A stretch of 64,000 nucleotides of DNA, taken from contig NZ_FLTX01000027.1 of NCBI RefSeq assembly GCF_900092025.1, positions 1 to 64,000 on the forward strand. Reading direction: 5' to 3'. The position numbers were made by a program, and so were the translations under genes. Source of the DNA: Xanthomonas bromi (GTDB taxonomy: Bacteria > Pseudomonadota > Gammaproteobacteria > Xanthomonadales > Xanthomonadaceae). Every line of letters begins with the position of its first letter. Within the stretch, counting starts at the first letter, position 1. Positions 21,256-30,716 of the stretch are shown one piece after another. The notes under the pieces are model-generated. The model did not search any database. It was not told where the DNA came from and saw only the letters and a program-made list of their open reading frames with translations.

Positions 21256-21798
21256 ATGCATATCACGCCAGTTTTCGCCGCCCGCCCCCGACGCGCCGCG
21301 GTCAGCCTGTTGCTGGGCTTGCTGCTCTTGGGCGGTTGTTCGTCGCAAACGCCAGTCCGACGGCCGACCGCGCCACCGCCGGCAGCGCGGGTATGGCCGC
21401 AGGTTCCACCGGCAAATCCGGCCGCTGCCAACGACATCTTGATGCGTGCATTGGGCCTGGTAGGCACGCCTTACCGGTTCGGCGGCAACACGCCAGAGAC
21501 CGGCTTCGACTGCAGCGGGCTGGTGACCTACGTCTACAAGGATGTGCTGGCATTGGCGCTGCCGCGCACGTCGCGCGAACTGGCGGCGATCCAGGGTCCG
21601 CGCATCCCGCCCGAGCGACTTGCCACTGGCGATCTGGTGTTCTTCGGCTCCGGCGGCAGCGTGACCCATGTCGGCATTTATGTCGGTGAAGGCCGCTTCG
21701 TCCACGCCCCGACCACCGGCGGCACGGTCCGCTTGGATTTCCTCGATGGCGCGTACTGGCGTGACCACTATTCAGGTTCAAAGCGGGTTTTGAACTAA
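21256..21798 (+). CDS. NlpC/P60 family lipoprotein endopeptidase
   Basis: 180 residues. Signal ...LLLGLLLLGGCSS gives a lipobox with Cys28, then a Pro-rich linker, then an NlpC/P60 domain from about residue 58. Catalytic Cys86 in TGFDCSGLV and His138 in SVTHVGIYVG. Expected to cut D-Glu-diaminopimelate bonds in stem peptides of murein from an outer-membrane anchor. Divergent from slyD and followed by a second NlpC/P60 gene 110 bases later. Confidence 0.9.
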   Translation: MHITPVFAARPRRAAVSLLLGLLLLGGCSSQTPVRRPTAPPPAARVWPQVPPANPAAANDILMRALGLVGTPYRFGGNTPETGFDCSGLVTYVYKDVLALALPRTSRELAAIQGPRIPPERLATGDLVFFGSGGSVTHVGIYVGEGRFVHAPTTGGTVRLDFLDGAYWRDHYSGSKRVLN

Positions 21799-21800
21799 AA

Positions 21801-21816
21801 TGTGACAATCATCACA
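21801..21816 (+). promoter_or_regulatory. Perfect CRP/Clp-type binding site
   Basis: TGTGACAATCATCACA matches TGTGA-N6-TCACA with both half-sites complete. It begins 2 bases after the stop of the first NlpC/P60 gene and 93 bases before the GTG of the second, inside a locally AT-rich stretch, a fitting place for a regulator. In Xanthomonas the CRP homologue Clp recognises this consensus and is released from DNA by cyclic di-GMP. The identity of the regulator is inference. Confidence 0.75.
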
Positions 21817-21908
21817 ATTAATGAAACGGAAATTTAACTTTTTTTGAACGTAACGATTCTTTCACCAAGGCATCATCACGCATCGACAGCAGAACTTGTG
21901 ATTCCCGC

Positions 21909-22658
21909 GTGACGAACGACGAACAGACCAAAACTGGCGCCGCACCGCTTCCGCCCCGGAAACCGCTCCGCCTGCTATGCGCTACCGCTCTCTGGCTTGC
22001 AGCACTTCCCGCGTTTGCTCAGACCGCCAACAGCACTCCATCCGCTCCGCAGACGACCACGCCAGACAGCGCCGTCGCCGCCGAGAAAGCCGCTAACCGT
22101 AGCCGCGCCGATGCCGCGGCCACCGCTACGCTGGCCGCCCTGCTTCCGCACCTGGCCGCCAACGACGCCATTCCGCTGATGGACCGCTCGGCGATGTTCG
22201 CCGGCGACCTCAGCCGTCTACTGGCCAATTACGACGTCTCGCAAAGCGCGGTCAATGCAGCCCAGAACGCCGTGGCCGACAGCCGCGTGCAGGTGATCCT
22301 GAAGCGCGCCATGGCCCTGCTCGGCACCCCGTACGCCTGGGGCGGCGAGTCCACCGAAGGCTTCGACTGCAGCGGCCTGGTCGGCTATGTGTTCAAGACC
22401 GCGCTGGGCATCGACCTGCCGCGCGTCTCGCGCGACATCGCCCGCGACGAATCGGCCGAACTGATCAAGGACCCGAATGCGCTGAAGGCCGGCGACCTGG
22501 TGTTCTTCGGCAAGCGCGGCCGCATCGATCATGTCGGCCTGGTGGTCGGCGACGGCAAGTTCCTGCACGCGCCCAGCCGCGGCAAGGACGTGCGCGTGGA
22601 TTCGCTCGCCAGCGGCTACTGGAGCGAGAAGTTCATACAGGCGCGTCGGGTGCTGTAA
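21909..22658 (+). CDS. NlpC/P60 family cell-wall endopeptidase, secreted
   Basis: 249 residues from GTG 21909. A short polar N-terminus is followed by a Sec signal (LRLLCATALWLAALPAFAQ), an Ala/Thr-rich linker of about 80 residues, and an NlpC/P60 domain with Cys154 in EGFDCSGLV and His208 in RIDHVGLVVG. Unlike its upstream neighbour it has no lipobox, so it should be soluble in the periplasm. The upstream CRP/Clp-type site suggests control separate from the lipoprotein paralogue. A strong terminator follows. Confidence 0.9.
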   Translation: MTNDEQTKTGAAPLPPRKPLRLLCATALWLAALPAFAQTANSTPSAPQTTTPDSAVAAEKAANRSRADAAATATLAALLPHLAANDAIPLMDRSAMFAGDLSRLLANYDVSQSAVNAAQNAVADSRVQVILKRAMALLGTPYAWGGESTEGFDCSGLVGYVFKTALGIDLPRVSRDIARDESAELIKDPNALKAGDLVFFGKRGRIDHVGLVVGDGKFLHAPSRGKDVRVDSLASGYWSEKFIQARRVL

Positions 22659-22680
22659 TTCTGAGCATCTTAATTGCGTA

Positions 22681-22716
22681 GAAGAAAGCTGCGGCAAACC
22701 CGCGGCTTTCTTTTTG
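22681..22716 (+). terminator. Rho-independent terminator
   Basis: Stem AGAAAGC..GCGG with CCGC..GCTTTCT and a T5 tail, 25 bases past the NlpC/P60 stop. Confidence 0.88.
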
Positions 22717-23008
22717 TGTGCATCGCTATCGCAATGGTCATATGACTGCCGCGTTGCGGCCGCTGCCGTCAACGTTCTCGCAGCTGGCGCAAGTGCTCAT
22801 GCCAGTGCACGGCATCACGGCGTCCACGGTATTGCACCGATGGCTCCGGCAGCGCTGCACCGCCGGGAGCAGCCAACAAACGACCATGCAGCCGCCAGGC
22901 TGGGGCGGCGGGTACCCGGTATGCGCATGTACCTCGCGGACCTTTCGATCCTGAGCGCGCCATCCAACTCCTAGCTGACAACTGCGCGCCATGTCTTGTG
23001 AGCCGCGC
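22717..23008. other. Gene-less stretch
   Basis: About 290 bases between a terminator and the convergent thioesterase gene. Short frames exist but none shows protein-like composition or a ribosome-binding site. Confidence 0.4.
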
Positions 23009-23539
23009 TCAGGCAGACGTATCGGCCTTGTAGCGGGCCATGGTGTCCTCGATCCCCTTGCTCAGCTCCATCACCTTGAGCGCGTATTCGGCCAGGCGCT
23101 GATCTTCGGGCGTGTCCGGCCGCCAGGACGGCACTTCCACCGGAGTGACGCCGGCCGGGTCCATCGCCACGAACACGATGATGCAGTGGGTGCACAAGCG
23201 CGAATCGCCGCCCATCGGGCTGCGCGCACGCACGTCGATGGCGAAATGCATGCTGCTGCGCCCGGTGTAGACCAGCTTGGCCGACACCGCCACCAGATCG
23301 CCGATGCGCACCGGCGCCACGAAGCGGATACCGCCCACGGCCACCGTCACGCAGTAATGCCCGCTCCAAGCGCTGGCCGCAGCAAAGCCGGCCTGATCGA
23401 TCCATTTCATCACCACCCCGCCATGCACCTTGCCGCCGAAGTTGACGTCGCTGGGCTCGGCCAGGAAACGAAATGTCAGATCACGCTGTTGGCCAATCAC
23501 TGCACGCTCTCGCAAGGGAATGAGCCGAAAGTGTGCCAT
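23009..23539 (-). CDS. Acyl-CoA thioesterase, hot-dog fold (YciA/ACOT type)
   Basis: 176 residues from ATG 23539. The sequence DVNFGGKVHGGVVMKWIDQAGFAAASAWSG carries the N-x-x-G-x-x-x-G-G helix motif and the catalytic Asp of the acyl-CoA hydrolase family, and VAVGGIRFVAPVRIGDLVAVSAKLVYTGRSSM is the second strand pair. Hydrolyses acyl-CoA esters in the cytoplasm. Its 5' end lies about 50 bases from the divergently read small gene at 23590. Confidence 0.88.
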   Translation of the reverse strand: MAHFRLIPLRERAVIGQQRDLTFRFLAEPSDVNFGGKVHGGVVMKWIDQAGFAAASAWSGHYCVTVAVGGIRFVAPVRIGDLVAVSAKLVYTGRSSMHFAIDVRARSPMGGDSRLCTHCIIVFVAMDPAGVTPVEVPSWRPDTPEDQRLAEYALKVMELSKGIEDTMARYKADTSA

Positions 23540-23589
23540 GCGCGTGCGTTGAGGGGATTCCACGATTGGCAAATAGAGCGCGCTGCCGT

Positions 23590-23835
23590 ATGCCTACCTT
23601 CGTGGTGTGGTCGGCGCCAGTCTTGATGGCCAAGCTGGTGGTGGACGCGGCGCTGGCAGGCGGGCTGTATCGACGCATGCGTGGCGTGCAGGCGCAAGGC
23701 TGGTGGTGGTTGTGCGTTCGCCACACGCTGTGGCCACTGATCGGCGTGCTGGTGTTCTTTCCCGTGGTCGGCGCGGTCGCGCAGCACAAGGCGCCGCAAG
23801 CAACGACGTTGATGGAGGCCCTGCAAGGGCGATGA
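23590..23835 (+). CDS. Small hypothetical membrane protein
   Basis: 81 residues if started at ATG 23590. I do not recognise a family. It has two hydrophobic stretches, about residues 3-24 and 45-66 (LWPLIGVLVFFPVVGAVAQ), separated by an Arg/Trp-rich turn (RRMRGVQAQGWWW), which suggests a two-pass inner-membrane protein. No strong ribosome-binding site. It ends 10 bases before the convergent methyltransferase stop. It could be a chance frame, but the hydrophobicity pattern argues for a real gene. Confidence 0.5.
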   Translation: MPTFVVWSAPVLMAKLVVDAALAGGLYRRMRGVQAQGWWWLCVRHTLWPLIGVLVFFPVVGAVAQHKAPQATTLMEALQGR

Positions 23836-23845
23836 CGCCGCCGAG

Positions 23846-24673
23846 TTACCGCCCCTGGTTGTCCTGCTTGCGAAGACACAGCCATGGAAAATGCAGCTGA
23901 CGCAGTTTGAGCATGCGTCGCACGCGCGCACCCAGGCGACGCGGATCGAATAACCACCGCACCGCAAACGCATCAAATACGGAGTAGGTGTGCTGGTGAT
24001 AGTGCTCGGCCAAGGTAGGCACGCCCAGACCGTTGAAATAGTGCAGGCTGCGTGCAGCGCTTTGGTCGGCACGTTGCCGGTCTGAATACAGCGGGCTGTC
24101 GAGGACGTGCAACTCGCCGCCGTCGCGCAGTTGCGCAAGCAGGGGGCGTATCAGGGCAGCAGGATCCGGGAAATACTGGATGCACGCCGGCACCACGATG
24201 ACGTCGAAGACATCGTGCGGCAGTGCGACGGTCTGGATATCGGCAGCGACAAAACTCAGCCGTTGGTCGTGACCGAAGACGCGCGCGGCCTGCGTGAGCT
24301 CGGTGCGATTGACGTCGATGCCGCACACATCGCGCTGCAGCGATTGCGCCAGCAGCTGCGATAGCCAGCCATTGCCGCATCCCAGTTCCAGAATGGCACC
24401 CTCGCCGGCGCGTGCCTGCAGGTGCTGCACCAGCAACCTGCTCGACAGCGCGCGCACCTGCCATTCCAGGCAGGCACCGAGCTTGCCGCTGGGGCGCGGC
24501 AGGCTGCGGACCTGCGCATCGGTGTACAGCCGCCCCTCCTTGCGCCGCACCTGCAGATAGCGATCCTCGAACGGATCCTGGGCAAGCGTGCGTTGGACGA
24601 ACACGCCATCCACGCTGTCCAGATCGGGCAAATGCGCCAGGCGCTCACGCACTACGGGAAATCCAACCGTCAT
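23846..24673 (-). CDS. Class I SAM-dependent methyltransferase
   Basis: 275 residues. Motif I ILELGCGNGWLSQLLA at about residue 94, acidic loop CGIDVNRTEL, AADIQTVALPHDVFDVIVVPACIQYFPDP for motifs II-III. The N-terminal 90 residues hold an LPDLDSVDGVFVQRTLAQDPFEDRYLQVRRKEGRLYTD segment of unknown role, often seen in surface-polysaccharide or lipid methyltransferases. The substrate cannot be read from the sequence. It follows the symporter gene with a 9-base gap on the same strand, so the two probably form an operon. Confidence 0.8.
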   Translation of the reverse strand: MTVGFPVVRERLAHLPDLDSVDGVFVQRTLAQDPFEDRYLQVRRKEGRLYTDAQVRSLPRPSGKLGACLEWQVRALSSRLLVQHLQARAGEGAILELGCGNGWLSQLLAQSLQRDVCGIDVNRTELTQAARVFGHDQRLSFVAADIQTVALPHDVFDVIVVPACIQYFPDPAALIRPLLAQLRDGGELHVLDSPLYSDRQRADQSAARSLHYFNGLGVPTLAEHYHQHTYSVFDAFAVRWLFDPRRLGARVRRMLKLRQLHFPWLCLRKQDNQGR

Positions 24674-24682
24674 GCGTGGCGC

Positions 24683-26023
24683 TCAGCGCAGCGGCTTGGC
24701 GCTGTCGGCGGGCGGATCTTCCAGCCCGACATTGGTCGACGCTGCGTCGTAGATGCGCTTGTCCAGCAAGCCGGTTTCCTTGGCCACCAGCACCGGCACC
24801 AGCATCTGCCCGGTGACGTTGGTCATGGTGCGCATCATGTCGAGGATGCGGTCGATGGCATACAGATAGCCGATCACTTCCAGCGGCAGATTGGCCGCGC
24901 TCAGGACCACCGTGGCCATGATCACGGCGGTACCCGGTACGCCGGCGGTGCCGAAGCTGCCCAGCACCGAGGCGATCAACACCACGAAGTATTGGTTGGA
25001 CGTCAGCGGTACGCCGGTGTATTGCGCGATGAACACCGCACACAGCGCCGGATAGATCGCACCGCAGCCATCCATCTTGATGCTGGCGCCCAGCGGTACC
25101 GCGAACGCGGCGTAGTCCTTGCTGACGCCCAGATTGTGGGTGATCGAACGCATCGCCACCGGCATCGCGGCAAAGCTCGACGAACTCACAAACGCCACCT
25201 GCATGCCAGGCGCCGCACCGCGGAAGAACTTCCACGGGTTGAGCCCGTGCACCAGCAACAGGCTGCTGTAGACCACCAGGATATGGATGGCGCAGGCCAC
25301 ATACAGCGCCAGCACGAAACTGCCGAACGGCAGCAACTTTGCGAAGCCGTAGCTACCCACAAGGCCGGCAATCAGGCCGAAGGTGCCGAGCGGGGTCATC
25401 TCCAGCACGAAGCGCGTCACCTGGATCATGATGTCGCTCAGTTGCCCGGTGAGCTTGCGCGCCTCGGCCACGCGCTCGCCGAGCTTGACTATCGCAAAGC
25501 CCAGCAACGCGGCAAAGAAGATCACCGGCAGGATCGAGCCGCGCTCGGCCGCCAGCACGGTTTCGCCGGCGGCATTGGTCTTGGTGCCGATACCGGTCAA
25601 CGCATAGAACGGGTTGGACGGCACCACGTCCAGCAGCACCTGGATCGGGCTGGGCACATCGCGCGGCTTCCAGGCCGAATCCACGCTCAGACTGAAATGC
25701 CCGGCGCCCGGCTGCATGATCGTGCCCACCGCCAGGCCCACGCCCACCGCCAATGCCGCGGTGATGACGAACCACAAGAACGTGCGCCCGCCCAGCGCAG
25801 CCACCGACTTCTGCCCGTGCAACGACGAAATCGCATTGATCACCGCGAAGAACACCAGCGGGATCGCGATCATCTTGATCAGCGTGACGTACAGATCGCC
25901 GAGCGGGCCAAACCACACCTCGGCCGCCGGCCCCATCGCTGCACCGGCAATCGCGCCGAGAACGAAGCCGGCCACCACGCGCTGCCAGAACGGAATGCGC
26001 AACCAGGCCGCAACCAGTTTCAT
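24683..26023 (-). CDS. Dicarboxylate/amino acid:cation symporter (DAACS family)
   Basis: 446 residues, eight membrane helices and two re-entrant loops as in GltP/DctA. Family marks: FFAVINAISSLHG, the serine-rich hairpin SSSSFAAMPVAM, PLGASIKMDGCGAIYPAL in the second half, and the later GTAGVPGTAVIMATVVL. Imports C4-dicarboxylates or acidic/neutral amino acids with Na+ or H+. First gene of a two-gene unit with the methyltransferase. Exact substrate (glutamate versus dicarboxylate) is not decided by the residues I can read. Confidence 0.9.
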   Translation of the reverse strand: MKLVAAWLRIPFWQRVVAGFVLGAIAGAAMGPAAEVWFGPLGDLYVTLIKMIAIPLVFFAVINAISSLHGQKSVAALGGRTFLWFVITAALAVGVGLAVGTIMQPGAGHFSLSVDSAWKPRDVPSPIQVLLDVVPSNPFYALTGIGTKTNAAGETVLAAERGSILPVIFFAALLGFAIVKLGERVAEARKLTGQLSDIMIQVTRFVLEMTPLGTFGLIAGLVGSYGFAKLLPFGSFVLALYVACAIHILVVYSSLLLVHGLNPWKFFRGAAPGMQVAFVSSSSFAAMPVAMRSITHNLGVSKDYAAFAVPLGASIKMDGCGAIYPALCAVFIAQYTGVPLTSNQYFVVLIASVLGSFGTAGVPGTAVIMATVVLSAANLPLEVIGYLYAIDRILDMMRTMTNVTGQMLVPVLVAKETGLLDKRIYDAASTNVGLEDPPADSAKPLR

Positions 26024-26172
26024 GTCGTCGAATCATCCGGGGGAAGAGTGCATGCACCATAGCCCAGGCCCGCGCTGCCCGCGAGGCCACGACTGGAACA
26101 GCACTGTGTCATCGGTGTGACGCCACCCGTCGCGGCATAATGCGCATTGATTCAGCCACGAGTTCACTACCG

Positions 26173-27873
26173 ATGCATTACCGCCTGCCTGCCCTCGCCG
26201 CCCTGACCACCGTGTGCGTGGCCGCCTGCGCCTCCACTGCCGGAAGCGGCGCCTCCGCAGCCTCATCGGTCCGCGTGGACGTGCCGCAGGTGACGCATCC
26301 GGCCGGCGAGACCCCGCAGTGGTGGTACCGCTCCGGCGCCGCACGTGCGGCGGGCAACGGCGCGATGGCCGGCAAGGCGCGCAGCGTGATCCTGTTCCTG
26401 GGCGATGGCATGAGCCTGACCACGGTGGCTGCCGCGCGCATCCTGGATGGCCAACGCAAAGGCGGCCCGGGCGAAGAGAACCTGCTGTCGTGGGAGCAAT
26501 TCCCCGCCACCGCCTTCAGCAAGACCTACAACACCGATTCGCAGACTCCCGATTCGGCCGGCACCATGACCTCGATCACTACCGGCGTGAAGTCGCACAT
26601 GGGGGCCATCGGGGTCAGCAGCGGCAACCGCAGCGACTGTGCCGACAGCTTGAACAAGGGCTTGTTGAGCTGGCTGCAACTGGCCGACAGCGCCGGCATG
26701 GCCACCGGCATCGTCACCACCACCCGCATCACCCACGCCACCCCGGCCGCCACCTACGCGCATTCGCCCGAGCGCAACTGGGAAAACGACACCGACCTGC
26801 CCGAGGCCGCGCGCACTGCCGGCTGCCAGGACATCGCCCAGCAGTTGCTGTCGACCGCCCGCTACGGCCGTGGCCCGCAGGTGGTGCTCGGCGGCGGCCG
26901 TAGCCAGTTCCAGACCGTGCAGGAACGCGACCCCGAATACGACGACAAGGTGGGCCTGCGCCTGGATGGCCGCAATCTGGTCGCCGAGTGGCAGCAGGCG
27001 CACCCGCAGGGCGCCTACGTCTGGAACGAACAACAATTGCAGGCCGCGGCCGGCGCACCGGCATTGCTGGGCCTGTTCGAGCCGGATCACATGCAGTTCG
27101 ACCACGACCGCAACCGCGGCCCCCAGGGCGAGCCCAGCCTGACCGAGATGACCCGCACCGCGATCCAGTCGCTGTCGCGCGACCCCAAGGGTTTCGTGCT
27201 GATGGTCGAAGGCGGCCGTATCGATCACGCCAACCATGCCGGCAATGCCTACCGCGCACTCGACGAAACCGTGTCGCTGTCCGATGCCGTGCGCGCTGCC
27301 GTGCAGACAGCACCACCGGACACGCTGATCATCGTCACCGCCGACCATTCGCACACGCTCAACTTCGTCGGCTATCCGGTGCGCGGCAATCCGATCCTGG
27401 GCAAGGTGCGCGGCACCGGCGGCGAAGAAGGCGACCGCACCCAGCTGGCCACCGACCTGGCCGGCCAGCCGTACACCACCCTGAGCTACGCCAATGGCCC
27501 CGGCCATACCGGCGCGACCAACGCACAGTCGGCCGGGCCGAAGAAGTATCCGCACGAGCCCAGCAGCAGCGAGCCGGCACACGGCCGCCCCGACCTCACC
27601 CACGTCGACACCGAAGCGCCCAGCTACATGCAGGAAGCACTGGTGCCGACCAAGTCCGAAAGCCACGGCGGCGAAGACGTCGGCATCTGGGCCATCGGCC
27701 CGGGCAGCGCGGCGTTTCGCGGCACGCTGGAAGAGAACGTGATCTACCACGTCATCGTCCAGGCCACCCCGCGCCTGCGCGAGCGCCTGTGCAAGGCCGG
27801 CACCTGCGACAGCGCCGGTGTACCGGTGGAATTACCCAAGCCGACCACGTTCGAGGCGATGGTCAAGCGCTGA
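26173..27873 (+). CDS. Alkaline phosphatase, PhoA-type, probable lipoprotein
   Basis: 566 residues from ATG 26173. The signal ends in a possible lipobox VAAC. The metal/active-site series is complete: ILFLGDGMSL, nucleophile TPDSAGTMTSITTG (Ser next to Asp), MVEGGRIDHANHAGNA, IIVTADHSHTL, and ESHGGEDVGIWAIGPGS with the last zinc His. It is longer than E. coli PhoA (about 470) because of insertions around residues 200-260 and 400-460. Releases phosphate from monoesters in the periplasm. It lies apart from the broken phoX gene at 50.5 kb, so it may be the working phosphatase. No PHO box could be assigned with confidence. Confidence 0.92.
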   Translation: MHYRLPALAALTTVCVAACASTAGSGASAASSVRVDVPQVTHPAGETPQWWYRSGAARAAGNGAMAGKARSVILFLGDGMSLTTVAAARILDGQRKGGPGEENLLSWEQFPATAFSKTYNTDSQTPDSAGTMTSITTGVKSHMGAIGVSSGNRSDCADSLNKGLLSWLQLADSAGMATGIVTTTRITHATPAATYAHSPERNWENDTDLPEAARTAGCQDIAQQLLSTARYGRGPQVVLGGGRSQFQTVQERDPEYDDKVGLRLDGRNLVAEWQQAHPQGAYVWNEQQLQAAAGAPALLGLFEPDHMQFDHDRNRGPQGEPSLTEMTRTAIQSLSRDPKGFVLMVEGGRIDHANHAGNAYRALDETVSLSDAVRAAVQTAPPDTLIIVTADHSHTLNFVGYPVRGNPILGKVRGTGGEEGDRTQLATDLAGQPYTTLSYANGPGHTGATNAQSAGPKKYPHEPSSSEPAHGRPDLTHVDTEAPSYMQEALVPTKSESHGGEDVGIWAIGPGSAAFRGTLEENVIYHVIVQATPRLRERLCKAGTCDSAGVPVELPKPTTFEAMVKR

Positions 27874-27880
27874 TGCGCAA

Positions 27881-27937
27881 GCGGCGCTGCGGCGATGGCG
27901 GGCAAGCCGGCGCATGAGGCGGTCATCGCAGCGCCGC
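27881..27937 (+). terminator. Long-looped inverted repeat after the phosphatase
   Basis: GCGGCGCTGCG at 27881-27891 pairs with CGCAGCGCCGC at 27927-27937 across a 35-base loop that contains a further partial repeat. No T-run. Terminator or attenuator role is a guess. Confidence 0.4.
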
Positions 27938-28242
27938 TCAACCGCTTCGGCTGGCGTCGTCAACGCGTTGGGCGATAACGCCTGGGAGTGGCAGCAGCAG
28001 CGGGCTGTCCGTTGTGCTGTCGGGTCGCCTGCGCGGCATTGGTGCGGTGATCGCGCACGGCAGCACGCTGCCCGAGTCGCTGCAGCGACGCACCGGGGTT
28101 CGAGTTGTGGCGCGCAGGAGACACCGGGGCCGTTGATGGCGCACCAGCAGGCAATGCAGCAGGCAAGCGACTGCCCTGCAGTTACCCAGCGGGTGCAGCG
28201 ACTGTTCGCCCGGCGCGCAGGATTCGCTGCAGGATCGCGCCT
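27938..28242. other. Gene-less stretch upstream of tilS
   Basis: About 300 bases with no supported gene. The tilS frame stays open through part of it but the residues are not TilS-like. An AGGA site sits 8 bases before the GTG at 28243. Confidence 0.45.
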
Positions 28243-29547
28243 GTGCTGACCGACACCTCGCCACGGCTCCCCACCACTCCGCCCGGCCCGGTGCTGCTGG
28301 GCTACAGCGGCGGAATGGATTCCGGCGTGCTGCTGCATCTGCTTGCGGCCGTGCCGCGCTATCGCCAGGCAGGATTGCGCGCACTGCATGTGCATCACGG
28401 GCTGCATGCCGATGCCGACGCCTGGGCTGCGCACTGCCAACGCACCTGCGATGCACTGCAGGTCCCGTTACAGATCGTGCCGGTGCAGGTGGCACGCGAT
28501 AGCGGCCTTGGCCTGGAAGCGGCAGCACGCGAAGCGCGCCACACTGCGTTCGCGCACGCACTTGCGGCTGGCGAATGGCTAGCGCTGGCGCACCACCGCG
28601 ACGATCAGGCCGAGACGTTCATGCTGCGTGCGCTGCGCGCCTCCGGCCCGGAAGGACTGGCGGCGATGCGCCCGCAGCGCCCGTTCGGCAACGGAACGCT
28701 ATGGCGCCCGTTGCTGGCGCACGCCCGCGCCGATCTGCTCGCCTATGCGCATGCGCAAGAGTTGCGTTGGATCGAAGATCCCAGCAACGCAGATCTACGC
28801 CACGACCGCAATTTCCTGCGCAGCCAGGTCTTGCCGTTGCTACAGCAACGCTGGCCGCAGGCGGCCGATGCGCTGGCGCGCAGCGCACACCTGAGCGCCG
28901 ATGCCAGCGCATTATTGCTGCAGCAGGACATGGCGTTGTTGCCAGGCGCGCGTACCGCAAACGGCGCGCTGGATTTGCACGCGCTGCGTGCGCACCCTGT
29001 CGAACAAAGAACCCGGCTGCTGCGCGCCTGGGTGAGCGCAGCGCATGCGCCGCCACTGCCTGCGCAAGGTGTGGCCGCACTGGCACGGGAAATCGACAAC
29101 CATGCAGCAGACCGGCAGGCCTGCTTTGCATGGCAGCAGGTAGAAGTTCGCCGTTGGCGCCAGTGCCTGTTTCTGCACCGCCCCGCTGCGGTCTGGCCGT
29201 CTGACTGGCAGGCACCGTGGGATGGCGCAGCGCCGCTGCAATTGCCCGATGGTGCGCAACTGCAGCTGCTGGGTTCACCCGGCCTGCGCTTTGCGCAGCC
29301 ACTGCTGGTGCGCGCGCGCCAGGGCGGCGAGCGCATCGTGTTGCCACAGCGCACGCACGCGCATCGACTCAAACACCTGCTGCAGGCGCTGGATCTACCC
29401 CCGTGGGAACGTGAGCGCCTGCCGATCCTGTGGGAAGGCACGCAGGTGCTTGCCGCCGGCGATCGCATCATCTCGGCCGTCCTGCACGCGTGGTTGCGGG
29501 CCAACGCCGCATCGCTGCAATGGTGCACAGCTGTCGATGCGAATTGA
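28243..29547 (+). CDS. tilS: tRNA(Ile)-lysidine synthase
   Basis: 434 residues from GTG 28243, the normal length for TilS. The PP-loop ATP motif [15 protein letters not shown] is at residues 20-34, followed by [14 protein letters not shown] and [23 protein letters not shown], both conserved. The C-terminal TilS domain ends with [24 protein letters not shown] and ERLPILWEG. It converts C34 of tRNA-Ile(CAU) to lysidine so that AUA is read as Ile; normally essential. Leads a tilS-xseB-ispA run. Confidence 0.95.
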   Translation: MLTDTSPRLPTTPPGPVLLGYSGGMDSGVLLHLLAAVPRYRQAGLRALHVHHGLHADADAWAAHCQRTCDALQVPLQIVPVQVARDSGLGLEAAAREARHTAFAHALAAGEWLALAHHRDDQAETFMLRALRASGPEGLAAMRPQRPFGNGTLWRPLLAHARADLLAYAHAQELRWIEDPSNADLRHDRNFLRSQVLPLLQQRWPQAADALARSAHLSADASALLLQQDMALLPGARTANGALDLHALRAHPVEQRTRLLRAWVSAAHAPPLPAQGVAALAREIDNHAADRQACFAWQQVEVRRWRQCLFLHRPAAVWPSDWQAPWDGAAPLQLPDGAQLQLLGSPGLRFAQPLLVRARQGGERIVLPQRTHAHRLKHLLQALDLPPWERERLPILWEGTQVLAAGDRIISAVLHAWLRANAASLQWCTAVDAN

Positions 29548-29578
29548 CCCGCCTGCGCGCGCCCCGCACACTTTAACG

Positions 29579-29839
29579 ATGGCCAAGAAGTCCTTGAACG
29601 AAACATCCCCGGTAGCCCGCTTCGAACAGTCGCTGGAAGAACTCGAGCAACTGGTGCAGAAGATGGAAGTCGGCGATCTGAGCCTTGAGCAATCGCTCAC
29701 GGCCTACGAGCGTGGCATCGGGTTGTACCGCGATTGTCAGCAGGCGCTGGAACAGGCCGAGCTGCGCGTGCGCCTGTTGACCGACCCCGCCCGCCCCGAG
29801 CTTGCCGAAGCCTTCGAAACGCCGTCGCTGGACGGTTGA
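29579..29839 (+). CDS. xseB: Exodeoxyribonuclease VII small subunit
   Basis: 86 residues. The core [47 protein letters not shown] is the XseB two-helix hairpin. Partner of XseA in degrading single-stranded DNA. It lies directly before ispA; the two stops and starts are almost abutting. Confidence 0.95.
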   Translation: MAKKSLNETSPVARFEQSLEELEQLVQKMEVGDLSLEQSLTAYERGIGLYRDCQQALEQAELRVRLLTDPARPELAEAFETPSLDG

Positions 29840-29840
29840 G

Positions 29841-30716
29841 GTGAGTTCGGCGCTGTTCGACCACTGGATTGCCCGCACCGAACGCAACCTGGAGGCAGGC
29901 TTGCCGAGCGTCACACGTGCACCGCAACGCCTGCATGCAGCGATGCGCCACGCGGTGCTGGGCGGTGGCAAGCGCATGCGTCCGTTGCTGGTTTACGCAA
30001 GCGGCGCATTGTTCGGTGCCGCTGAGGATCAGCTCGACACGCCTGCGGTGGCGGTGGAGCTGATGCATGCCTATTCGCTCGTGCACGATGATTTGCCGGC
30101 GATGGACGACGACGCGTTGCGACGCGGCCAGCCCACCGTGCATATCGCCTTCGACGAGGCCACCGCGATTCTGGCCGGCGATGCCTTGCAAACGCGCGCG
30201 TTCGAATTACTGGCCACCGCATCTGCCAGTGCCGAATTACGTGTGGGATGGATGCAGAGCCTGGCAATGGCTGCAGGCGCAGCCGGCATGTGCGGCGGCC
30301 AGGCGCTGGATATCGATGCGACCGGGCAACTGCAGTCGTTGCAGGAGATCCAGCGCATGCATGCGCTCAAGACCGGTGCGTTGATCCGTGCGGCGGTGCA
30401 GATGGGCGCACTCACCGGCGGCGCGGCGGCGGCCGACCAGCAGCGTCTGGATGATTTTGCCGACGCGTTGGGCCTGGCCTTTCAGGTGCGCGACGACATC
30501 CTGGATGTGGAATCGAGCTCGGCCCAGCTGGGCAAGACCGCCGGCAAGGACGCGGCGCAATCCAAATCCACCTACCCCGCCCTGCTCGGGATGGACGGCG
30601 CCAAGTCGAAGCTCGCCGAACTGGCCACGCGCATGCATGACGTCCTGCAGCCCTACGGGCAACCTGGCGAGACATTAGCCACCTTGGGCCGCTTTGCGGT
30701 GGACCGCGCGCACTAG
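29841..30716 (+). CDS. ispA: Farnesyl diphosphate synthase (geranyltranstransferase)
   Basis: 291 residues from GTG 29841, which lies 1 base after the xseB stop. First aspartate-rich motif SLVHDDLPAMDDDALRRGQPT, second motif QVRDDILDVESSS, plus GGGKRMRPLLVYASG near the N-terminus for diphosphate binding. Condenses IPP with DMAPP and GPP to farnesyl diphosphate for undecaprenyl and quinone synthesis. The xseB-ispA order is shared with E. coli (which has dxs next); dxs is not here. Confidence 0.94.
   Translation: MSSALFDHWIARTERNLEAGLPSVTRAPQRLHAAMRHAVLGGGKRMRPLLVYASGALFGAAEDQLDTPAVAVELMHAYSLVHDDLPAMDDDALRRGQPTVHIAFDEATAILAGDALQTRAFELLATASASAELRVGWMQSLAMAAGAAGMCGGQALDIDATGQLQSLQEIQRMHALKTGALIRAAVQMGALTGGAAAADQQRLDDFADALGLAFQVRDDILDVESSSAQLGKTAGKDAAQSKSTYPALLGMDGAKSKLAELATRMHDVLQPYGQPGETLATLGRFAVDRAH

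Noticed and set aside
24422..26062. 546-codon plus-strand frame
   Set aside because: Antisense to the methyltransferase and symporter, which both carry clear family motifs.
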